This document shows, one piece after another, positions 19,084 through 26,707 of a stretch of DNA of 55,297 bases; positions within the stretch are counted from its first letter, which is position 1; every line of letters starts with the position of its first letter. The notes below the pieces were generated by a model. The model was not told where the DNA came from, made no database searches, and saw only the letters and a program-made list of their open reading frames with translations. The stretch covers positions 1 to 55,297 of the forward strand of contig CADAUV010000005.1 in the NCBI GenBank assembly GCA_902791235.1, given 5' to 3'. The position numbers and the translations under genes were made by a program. The stretch comes from Oscillospiraceae bacterium. Lineage in GTDB: Bacteria; Bacillota; Clostridia; Oscillospirales; Acutalibacteraceae.

Positions 19084-19288
19084 TTTACAACCTCCATTGA
19101 TATTTTAGTGAATTTTTATCACCTGTTCAGCACATTTTATCACTAAATCTTATCAAACGCAATACTTTTTGTGAAAAAAATATTATTTTTATGTAAAAAA
19201 TATATTTAGTTGTCAGGATGTGCAACGCTTCAACAATCCTTGATAAATTCTGCAGTTTTACTCATGGCTCAAATTATACCGGCAGACA

Positions 19289-19324
19289 TAAAAATACCCT
19301 GATACCTAAGGTATCAGGGTATTT
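19289..19324 (-). terminator. Terminator of the surface-protein gene
   Basis: TACCCTGATACC (19295-19306), loop TAA, GGTATCAGGGTA (19310-19321). On the minus strand the 12-bp stem is followed by TTTTTATG. Confidence 0.88.
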
Positions 19325-19325
19325 G

Positions 19326-20252
19326 TTATTCATTGTTATTCTCTTGCGGATTATCGGTTCCCTCCGCAGCGGGGTCGGCTTTTTTCTTTGAAGCCAGCCC
19401 GAGCGCCAGAAGCAGCAGCCCGACAAGAATAATAGCCGCCGATATTGCCGTCGTTATCTTTGCGGTGGTACTGAGAGTTGTCTTAAGCTCATTTGGCGTT
19501 ACAGGTACCGCAAATTCCGTCGTGCTCTGCGTAGTGCTGTTGTCCGCAGTCGGCTCAGCCTCCTCGGCAAAGCTCCCGTTGCCTGTGAATTTAGTTACCT
19601 TCTGCGCAGTGCTTTTCACGCTGGTCTGATTAACAACCGTTGCCTTCTGCGCTTTGGTAGTCGTTGCCTTTACGGTTTTAGCTGCCGTTTGCTTTACCGT
19701 GGTATAAACCGTCAAATCAAGCTCGGCATCTTCAAAAAGCTTAATATGCCTTCCGCCGTAAAACAGCTCGCAGGCTATACTGTTTTTCTGCGTTCTCGCG
19801 AATTTATCCTTAATCTCAAGCGCGGTATAAATCTTACCTCGGTGAGCGCCGGAAAACGCCTCGTCAAAATCACCGGTAACATTTGCAAAGCTGTCCGAAA
19901 AATCCTCACTGTCCGTACAGGAAATTTTCCTGCTGCCGCCGCTGTTCGTTACCGTGTAAGTAACTACTATTTCACCGATATCATCGGTGTTAACCGTCCT
20001 GTCTTCATAAGTTATATAGGTATAAAGCACGCCCTCGTTCTCGTCCGTTATAACGGCTGCGGTGGCAAATCCCCACTCGTCCTCCACGAGATAACCGTCG
20101 CTCACATCATTCCAGGCTTCTGAGTTAAAATACTTTCTGTCAAGCGCACAGACGCTTACACCCTGAAACACAAGCAACAGGGCAAAAGCTACCACACAGA
20201 CCTGCAACGGCTTCCTCATAAAGCCGCGGAAAATATTATACCTTAAACTCAT
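19326..20252 (-). CDS. Secreted, membrane-anchored hypothetical protein with Thr-rich stalk
   Basis: A 308-residue protein. An N-terminal signal/anchor lies at about 12-36, followed by a folded extracellular part (about 37-185). A Thr/Ala/Lys-rich low-complexity stalk (about 185-260) precedes a C-terminal membrane helix at about 268-290 and a short charged tail. Layout suggests a cell-surface protein held by its C-terminus. No known domain was recognised. The ribosome site is weak (AAAAGAA), so the start may be one of several early methionines. Single gene with its own terminator. Confidence 0.65.
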   Translation of the reverse strand: MSLRYNIFRGFMRKPLQVCVVAFALLLVFQGVSVCALDRKYFNSEAWNDVSDGYLVEDEWGFATAAVITDENEGVLYTYITYEDRTVNTDDIGEIVVTYTVTNSGGSRKISCTDSEDFSDSFANVTGDFDEAFSGAHRGKIYTALEIKDKFARTQKNSIACELFYGGRHIKLFEDAELDLTVYTTVKQTAAKTVKATTTKAQKATVVNQTSVKSTAQKVTKFTGNGSFAEEAEPTADNSTTQSTTEFAVPVTPNELKTTLSTTAKITTAISAAIILVGLLLLALGLASKKKADPAAEGTDNPQENNNE

Positions 20253-20614
20253 ATATTCTTTTGAAAACCTTTGACGGTTGTAATACTATGCTCCTACTCT
20301 GCAAAAAAGGCGCCGCCCCAAGCCGCTGCCTGAAAGCCCGCCTCTCTCACACCGATTAATAAATAAAATATTTACCGTTGCCGAAAAATGCTCATATCAT
20401 ACCGCTTTGAACGGGATAATAGCCACATTACTCGACAATCTGTCTACAAAATGATTATAACAGATAAAACTTAAAAAAGCAATAAAAATATTATAAATTA
20501 TATCCTATTACATCTACTTTTATTTCTGCATTGTATTTTAATAAATTAAAACAGAGATACATTTTTTAAATCTCTGCCTTTAATTTTTTCATTACCTTAA
20601 ACTGTTATAGCCAT
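20253..20614. other. Intergenic stretch with no gene seen
   Basis: About 360 bp. A short GC-rich patch near 20305-20340 is followed by AT-rich sequence. No ORF with a ribosome site, RNA gene or convincing hairpin was found. It marks the change from host-like composition to the AT-rich acyltransferase gene. Confidence 0.5.
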
Positions 20615-21700
20615 CTAAACTATCTTTTTTATTTTTTTCGAACTATTGCTATTTTTTGCAATCAAAAAGCCAAAATAATTATTAATAACATAAATTATAA
20701 AAAGCTCAACTATAAGAACAATTATTGTTCCTATTATCTCTTTAATAAAATGATTACAGTTCAATAATCTATCAACAATAAAAGTTGAAACCACATGAAG
20801 TTTTAGGCTCATATGTGTTAACATAACCACAATGCTATTTACCCCAAAATAGCAAATCATTGAACGACTTGTTATTTGTACTTTTTCAAGCACAATGCTC
20901 AAGAGCATTAATCCATAAGATCCAATGATTCCGCTGCACAATAAAACTAACGGTAATCTACTTAATTCAAGCATGCTAATATTAAAAGGCCAACAAAGTG
21001 ATGCCAATGCAAAACTGCCAAATAATAATATAATTGATGTAACAAAAACGAATACAATGTGTTTTTTCTTAAAAAAATCTATAAGACTTTTTGATAAAAA
21101 TCCAACCAGTATAAAAAACGAACATATTAATGTCCTGCCTATTCCGGCAACAGGATAGTAAATAATATCATAAATATATGTATTACCAATACCCGTTTTT
21201 ATTAATACTAACATGCGTTCGATTATAATAGCAACAAACACAATAAATACAAAAACAAGAAGTAAAAGATAATTATTTGATATCTTTTTCCTAATAAAAA
21301 CAAAAATATATTTAGCAAAAAAGAAAGAAGGAATAAACCAAAGCGCTAATATTCCAAAACCGCTTAATGTTTTATAAATATAAACTAATACAGCTCCTGC
21401 CCAAGATTTATGAGATAAAACTAAAAACACAAACTCAACTACAATTGATATTAAAGAGAAGTAAATATACGGCAAAAGATACTTCTTTGCATCATTTTTT
21501 ATTGATGCCTTTTTTATCCGATCATTTTTAGTAAGCAAATAACCTGTAATTATTAAAAACACAGGTACATCAAATGAAGCAATCCACGAATGGATATTTG
21601 AAGCAATTGAGCAATGTTGCCAAACGATACATATTATAGCAATGCCTTTTGTAAAATCAATCCACAGCTCACGCTCTTTATACACAGTATTTTGTTTCAT
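20615..21700 (-). CDS. Acyltransferase-3 family membrane protein
   Basis: About 361 residues with roughly ten membrane helices. The N-terminal ELWIDFTKGIAIICIVWQH and FDVPVFLIITGYLL are the hallmarks of the acyltransferase-3 family, which moves acyl groups onto cell-surface or exported sugars. The conserved His near the start (WQH) is the expected catalytic residue. ATG 21700, preceded by GGTGA, is preferred to ATG 21712. The gene is much AT-richer than guaA and purA beside it, which suggests recent acquisition. The substrate is unknown. Confidence 0.85.
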   Translation of the reverse strand: MKQNTVYKERELWIDFTKGIAIICIVWQHCSIASNIHSWIASFDVPVFLIITGYLLTKNDRIKKASIKNDAKKYLLPYIYFSLISIVVEFVFLVLSHKSWAGAVLVYIYKTLSGFGILALWFIPSFFFAKYIFVFIRKKISNNYLLLLVFVFIVFVAIIIERMLVLIKTGIGNTYIYDIIYYPVAGIGRTLICSFFILVGFLSKSLIDFFKKKHIVFVFVTSIILLFGSFALASLCWPFNISMLELSRLPLVLLCSGIIGSYGLMLLSIVLEKVQITSRSMICYFGVNSIVVMLTHMSLKLHVVSTFIVDRLLNCNHFIKEIIGTIIVLIVELFIIYVINNYFGFLIAKNSNSSKKIKKIV

Positions 21701-21773
21701 AATTTTCACCATAATGAATTAACTAAAGTTTTATAAAAGGAGGTTTATCAAAGATTTAATAACGATTTAATTC

Positions 21774-23300
21774 TTATTCCCACTCCACTGTACCCGGGGG
21801 TTTGGAGGTTATGTCATAGACAACGCGGTTGATGTGGGGGACTTCATTTGTAATTCGGTTTGAGACCTTGGCGAGGATGTCATACGGAATTCTTGCCCAG
21901 TCAGCCGTCATAAAGTCATCCGTGGTAACGGCTCTGATTGCGATTAAATGGTCGTAGGTGCGGTGGTCGCCCATTACGCCGACGGTCTTTACATCGGGCA
22001 GGACGCAGAAGAACTGCGCAAGGTTTTTTTCATATCCGTTTTTCGCCATTTCATCACGAAGCACCCAATCGGCGTCCTGAACAATTTTAATCTTTTCCTC
22101 GGTCAGCTCGCCGATAATTCTGACGCCGAGACCGGGGCCCGGGAACGGCTGGCGCCATACGAGCTCCTTAGGGATGCCGAGCCTTTCGCCGACCTTTCTT
22201 ACCTCATCCTTGAACAAATCCTTCAGCGGCTCAATTATGCCGAGAAACTCGATATCCTCGGGCATTTTCACCTGATTGTGATGGGTCTTGATTTTATCGG
22301 CGTCGCCCTTGCCCGACTCGATTCTGTCAGGATAAATCGTACCCTGAGCGAAGTAGCCAAGCTCATTTTGCCTCCTGATTTCATCCCAGAAAACCTTATA
22401 AAACTCGGTGCCGATAATATGCCTTTTCTGCTCGGGCTCGGTAACGCCCCTGAGGCTTTTAAGGAAGCTTTCACCGCAGTTAACGCGGACAAAATTCATA
22501 TCGAAAAGCGTTGTGAAGGTCTTTTCAACGAAATCACCCTCATCCTTGCGCATCAATCCCTGGTCAACGAAAACACAGGTGAGATTCTTTCCTATCGCCT
22601 TTGAGATAAGGCCTGCGGCAACCGAGGAGTCAACGCCGCCCGAAAGTCCTAAGATAACCTTTCTGTCGCCTATCTCAGCCTTCAGCTCATCAACGGTGCG
22701 CTCAATGAAATTATCCATTACCCAGTCGCCCTTGCATTTACATATTTCATAAAGGAAATTATAAAGCATCTGCGCGCCGTACTGCGAATGAGTAACCTCG
22801 GGATGAAACTGGACGGCGTAAATATTCTTCTCTGTATTCTGCATAGCGGCGCAGGGGCAGTCCTGCGTTGTGCCGATATTCTCAAAGCCCTCGGGCATTT
22901 TTGAAATATAATCAGTATGGCTCATCCACACAGTTGAGTGTTCCTCAATATTCTTAAAGAGCGGTGAGCTCTTGCTGACAAATTCAATCTTTCCGTACTC
23001 GCTCACGGGCGCTGTTGACACCTCGCCGCCGCACATCCACGCGATAAGCTGACAGCCGTAGCAGATACCGAGAACGGGTATTCCGAGCGAAAGAATTTCC
23101 TTGGTATAATGCGGAGAGCTCATATCGTAAACCGAATTGGGCCCGCCCGTAAAAATAATACCCTTGTATTTATTTTTCCGTATAACCTCAAGGTCGGTCG
23201 TATAAGGCAGAATCTCAGCATAAACACGGTGGTCGCGCACACGGCGCGCAATAAGCTGATTATACTGTCCGCCGAAATCAAGCACTAATATTTTTTCCAT
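21774..23300 (-). CDS. guaA: GMP synthase (glutamine-hydrolysing)
   Basis: A 508-residue enzyme making GMP from XMP. The N-terminal class I amidotransferase has Cys80 (LGICYGCQLIAW) and AVQFHPEVTH. The ATP-pyrophosphatase domain has the P-loop GLSGGVDSSVAAG. The dimerisation domain ends in the family signature KPPGTVEWE. GAGGACGGGAA precedes the ATG. purA is the upstream neighbour on the same strand, but a terminator between them suggests separate transcription. Confidence 0.98.
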   Translation of the reverse strand: MEKILVLDFGGQYNQLIARRVRDHRVYAEILPYTTDLEVIRKNKYKGIIFTGGPNSVYDMSSPHYTKEILSLGIPVLGICYGCQLIAWMCGGEVSTAPVSEYGKIEFVSKSSPLFKNIEEHSTVWMSHTDYISKMPEGFENIGTTQDCPCAAMQNTEKNIYAVQFHPEVTHSQYGAQMLYNFLYEICKCKGDWVMDNFIERTVDELKAEIGDRKVILGLSGGVDSSVAAGLISKAIGKNLTCVFVDQGLMRKDEGDFVEKTFTTLFDMNFVRVNCGESFLKSLRGVTEPEQKRHIIGTEFYKVFWDEIRRQNELGYFAQGTIYPDRIESGKGDADKIKTHHNQVKMPEDIEFLGIIEPLKDLFKDEVRKVGERLGIPKELVWRQPFPGPGLGVRIIGELTEEKIKIVQDADWVLRDEMAKNGYEKNLAQFFCVLPDVKTVGVMGDHRTYDHLIAIRAVTTDDFMTADWARIPYDILAKVSNRITNEVPHINRVVYDITSKPPGTVEWE

Positions 23301-23391
23301 TTCCCGTCCTCCTCAACATTGTTGAAAACATTATATAAAAAACAAAATCAGATTTCAAGATAATTATTAAAATCCGTAAGCCTGAATATTT

Positions 23392-23420
23392 AAAAAGAGG
23401 AGCACAGCGCTCCTCTTTTT
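23392..23420 (-). terminator. purA terminator
   Basis: GAGGAGC (23397-23403), loop ACAGC, GCTCCTC (23409-23415), flanked by five A and five T, so it works on either strand. It lies directly after the purA stop. Confidence 0.9.
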
Positions 23421-23421
23421 A

Positions 23422-24702
23422 CTATTTATTCCTGTAAATAATTGCTTCTCTTTCGGGTCCGTTTGAAACCATTGTAATCGGGTAGCCAAGCTCATTTTCA
23501 ATAAACTCAACATAATCCCTTGTTTCCTCAGGAAGCTCCTCGTAATTCTTAATGCCCCTGATGTCGCAGTGCCAGCCCTTCATTGTTTTAAGCACGGGCT
23601 TACATTTCTTGAGTATAGGCGTTGTCGGGAAGTCCCTGATTACCTTTCCGTCGACCTCATAGCCTGTACAGATTTTGATTTCCTCAAGGTATGAGAGGCA
23701 ATCAAGCGCAGTCATTACAACCTGAGTTGCACCCTGACATTCAACGCCGTAGCGTGTTGCAACGCAGTCAAACCAGCCGACCCTTCTCGGTCTGCCCGTT
23801 GTTGCTCCGAACTCGCCCTTGTCGCCGCCGTGGATACGAAGCTCCTGCGCTTCCTCCTCGTCGAGAATCTCCGAAACGAATTCGCCTGCGCCCACCGCTG
23901 AGGAATAAGCCTTTGTAACAACCACGATATCCTCAATAGCATGCGGCGGAAGACCTGCGCCTACTGCGCCGTATCCGGCAAGAGTTGAGGACGAAGTAAC
24001 CATGGGATAAATACCGAAATCAGGGTCTTTAAGAGTACCGAGCTGACCCTCAAGAAGAATGTTCTTGCCCTCCTTGAGAGCGTTCATAAGATATGTATGT
24101 GTGTCGCACACATAGGGGGCAATCCTGTCGCGGTACTCCACACAGGTTTTATAAAGCTCCTCCTCGTCAAGAAGCGGCTTGTTGTATACATATTTTAAGG
24201 TAAGATTTTTAAGCGTACAGATATTCTTTATTTTAGCCCTGATCGTTTCATCGTCGAAAAGCTCGTTAACCTGAATACCGATTTTCGCAAACTTGTCGCT
24301 GAAAAACGGCGCAATACCCGACTTTGTTGAGCCAAAAGCATTTTTGCCGAGCCTCTCCTCCTCATATTCGTCAAGAAGGATGTGATACGGCATAAGAATC
24401 TGCGCCCTCTCACTTACTAAAAGATGGGGGTTAAGACCTGCCTTCTTAACATCCTCAAGCTCAGTTAAAAACTTGTTTATATCAAGCGCAACACCGTTAC
24501 CGATAATACAGGTTGTATGGTCATAACACACGCCCGACGGCATAAGGTGAAATGCAAATCTGCCATGCTCGTTAATAATAGTATGGCCTGCGTTTGCGCC
24601 GCCCTGAAAACGAACGACAATATCGCTCTGTCCTGCAAACATATCGGTGATTTTGCCTTTGCCTTCGTCGCCCCAATTGGCGCCTACTATTGCTCTTACC
24701 AT
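23422..24702 (-). CDS. purA: Adenylosuccinate synthase
   Basis: A 426-residue enzyme catalysing the GTP-dependent first step from IMP to AMP. Motifs: GANWGDEGKGKITD (P-loop with catalytic Asp), QGGANAGHTI, STKSGIAP, and TTGRPRRVGWFD. ATG 24702 has AAAGGAGATATTAAA in front; the longer upstream frame is excluded. The first twelve codons and the ribosome site are present again 202 bp upstream, see the repeat at 24870-24939. Confidence 0.98.
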   Translation of the reverse strand: MVRAIVGANWGDEGKGKITDMFAGQSDIVVRFQGGANAGHTIINEHGRFAFHLMPSGVCYDHTTCIIGNGVALDINKFLTELEDVKKAGLNPHLLVSERAQILMPYHILLDEYEEERLGKNAFGSTKSGIAPFFSDKFAKIGIQVNELFDDETIRAKIKNICTLKNLTLKYVYNKPLLDEEELYKTCVEYRDRIAPYVCDTHTYLMNALKEGKNILLEGQLGTLKDPDFGIYPMVTSSSTLAGYGAVGAGLPPHAIEDIVVVTKAYSSAVGAGEFVSEILDEEEAQELRIHGGDKGEFGATTGRPRRVGWFDCVATRYGVECQGATQVVMTALDCLSYLEEIKICTGYEVDGKVIRDFPTTPILKKCKPVLKTMKGWHCDIRGIKNYEELPEETRDYVEFIENELGYPITMVSNGPEREAIIYRNK

Positions 24703-24740
24703 TTTAATATCTCCTTTATTACTTAAATACTTATATACTG

Positions 24741-24869
24741 TTGCGGGTCGACTTCCCGCGGGGCAGTTACCTGAATTTTCACGGCGCATTAAGCGCCTTA
24801 AAATTCAGACTGCTACCGAGTTCTTTTTGTTCGCTTCATCTCGCACCGCGAGCGCTCACAAACGAACCA
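24741..24869. repeat. Palindrome-rich insert between two copies of the purA 5' end
   Basis: Three hairpins occur in 130 bp: GCGGG/CCCGC near 24743-24759; a long one 24764-24812 with arms CTGAATTTT / AAAATTCAG around GGCGC/GCGCC; and 24829-24867 with GTTCG/CGAAC around CTCGC/GCGAG. No gene is present. It is flanked by the 70-bp direct repeats, which suggests insertion of a small structured element with local duplication. Confidence 0.65.
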
Positions 24870-24939
24870 TCGCCCCAATTAGCGCCTACTATTGCTCTTA
24901 CCATTTTTATATCTCCTTTGTTACTTAAATACTTTTATA
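24870..24939 (-). repeat. Duplicated purA ribosome-binding site and first 12 codons
   Basis: This stretch matches 24668-24738 with about five differences. On the minus strand it carries an intact AAAGGAG-type site and ATG, and reads MVRAIVGANWGD, identical to PurA, then diverges and stops after 22 codons. It could be translated as a short leader peptide in front of purA or be an inert scar. Confidence 0.85.
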
Positions 24940-25005
24940 ATGCTATGCGTTCTCAGCTTATTGTCCGAGCGAAGCGAGTTACCACAATTATTCATTGTTA
25001 GTTAT

Positions 25006-26466
25006 TCATTTATTTATATCCGCTGTAAGCCTGAGCCCGAGGTTTTTGATAACCTTGACATCGACATGCGAGAGCGGAACGGTGGAATGCATTTCCGCAT
25101 TTTTAAGGTTTTTAAGCTCGTTAAGCGCCTTGGCTGCATTTTCATCCGTAACCGCAGACATTGAAAGCGCAATAAGCACCTCATCAATATGCAGGCACGG
25201 ATTCCCGTTGCCGAGATAGTTCACCTTCAGTTCCTGAATAGGTCTGATGACATCGGGGTTAATAAGATAAATACCGTCGTCAATACCTGCAAGGGTTTTG
25301 AGCGCGTTTAAAAGCGAAGCCGAAGCGCAGCCGAGAAGGTCGGTGGTCTTGCCGGTAAGCATTCTTCCGTCCGCAAGCTCGATTGCCGCGGCAGGTACGC
25401 CGGTTTCCTCCGCCTTCTTTTCAGCGGCAACAACGCACGCCCTGTCGGTAGCGCTTATGCCTGCCTGATTCATAATCAGCTCTATTTTATAAAGCTCCTC
25501 ACGCTTGTCCTTGCCCTTGTTTACATCCGTTCTGACATTGTAATAACGCCTGATAATCTCCTGCCTTGCAGCCTCGCACACGGCGTCATCGTCGTTAATA
25601 CAGTTACCTGCCATATTTACGCCCATATCGGTCGGGCTCTTATAAGGACACTCGCCGTAAATACGGTCAAAGGTCGCCTTTAAAACGGGGAAAATCTCAA
25701 CATCCCTGTTGTAATTAACCGTGGTTTCGCCGTAAGCGTCGAGGTGCCACGGGTCAATCATATTCACATCGTTAAGGTCAGCCGTCGCCGCCTCGTACGC
25801 AAGATTTACAGGATGGCGAAGCGGCAGATTCCATATCGGGAAGGTCTCAAACTTAGCGTAGCCTGCCTTAATGCCCCTCTTGTTTTCATGGTAAAGCTGG
25901 GAGAGGCAGGTAGCCATCTTTCCGCTTCCGGGACCGGGCGCAGTGATAACAACGAGCTTGCGCTCAGTCTTTATGTAATCGTTAACGCCGAAGCCCTCAT
26001 CACTGACAATCTTTGAAACATTGGACGGATAGCCGTCGATTACATAGTGGTGGTAAACGGGATAACCCTTTTCCTGAAGGCGCTTCTCAAAATCAAGCAC
26101 CTTGGGAGTACCGTTATATTTTGTGAGGACAACGGAGCCGACCATAAGACCTATTGCGGTAAACTCGCCGATAAGCCTTTCAACATCGTGGTCATAGGTA
26201 ATGCCGTAATCGCCCCTGACCTTTTCCTTCTCAACATCCTCTGCGCTGATAACAAGAACAATCTCAGCCTCGTCTTTAAGATGAAGGAGCATCTGAAGCT
26301 TGGAGTCAGGCTTAAAACCGGGAAGAACTCTTGATGCGTGGTAATCGTCAAACAGCTTTCCGCCGAATTCGAGATACAGCTTTCCGCCGAATTCGTTAAT
26401 CCTTTCCCTTATCCTGCTTGACTGCATTTTAAGATATTTGTCATTGTCAAAACCGATTTTATACAT
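25006..26466 (-). CDS. DUF1846 family protein
   Basis: A 486-residue protein typical of Firmicutes. The N-terminus MYKIGFDNDKYLKMQS and the interior ITAPGPGSGKMATCLSQLYH (P-loop-like) match DUF1846, structurally a two-lobed P-loop-related protein of unknown activity. GTG 26484 is possible, but ATG 26466 with GAGGACGGAG fits homologues better. It lies between ppdK and purA as a single gene, with the ppdK terminator upstream. Confidence 0.92.
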   Translation of the reverse strand: MYKIGFDNDKYLKMQSSRIRERINEFGGKLYLEFGGKLFDDYHASRVLPGFKPDSKLQMLLHLKDEAEIVLVISAEDVEKEKVRGDYGITYDHDVERLIGEFTAIGLMVGSVVLTKYNGTPKVLDFEKRLQEKGYPVYHHYVIDGYPSNVSKIVSDEGFGVNDYIKTERKLVVITAPGPGSGKMATCLSQLYHENKRGIKAGYAKFETFPIWNLPLRHPVNLAYEAATADLNDVNMIDPWHLDAYGETTVNYNRDVEIFPVLKATFDRIYGECPYKSPTDMGVNMAGNCINDDDAVCEAARQEIIRRYYNVRTDVNKGKDKREELYKIELIMNQAGISATDRACVVAAEKKAEETGVPAAAIELADGRMLTGKTTDLLGCASASLLNALKTLAGIDDGIYLINPDVIRPIQELKVNYLGNGNPCLHIDEVLIALSMSAVTDENAAKALNELKNLKNAEMHSTVPLSHVDVKVIKNLGLRLTADINK

Positions 26467-26578
26467 TTCTCCGTCCTCACGCACATAAAAAATCCACTAA
26501 CAATTTTACCACACTATAATGGTAAATATCAATAATAATATAAAAATTTTTATTATAATAAAGAAAAACCTTATATAA

Positions 26579-26613
26579 CAAAAATCCCCAAGGCTTTCGC
26601 CCCGGGGATTTTT
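26579..26613 (-). terminator. ppdK terminator
   Basis: AAAATCCCC (26581-26589) pairs with GGGGATTTT (26604-26612), with inner AGGC/GCC pairing. On the minus strand the T run follows the stem. It sits about 95 bp after the ppdK stop. Confidence 0.85.
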
Positions 26614-26707
26614 AATTGTTTTAAATATTGGAGTTGTTATTAAAAAGCAAACGCTCTTCATAAACATTCGGGCACGGTTATGCCGCTTCTCCGCTGTCAG
26701 GCAGGGA

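Noticed and set aside
21701-23421. Purine riboswitch before guaA or acyltransferase
   Set aside because: The short upstream regions lack the conserved purine-aptamer core sequences.
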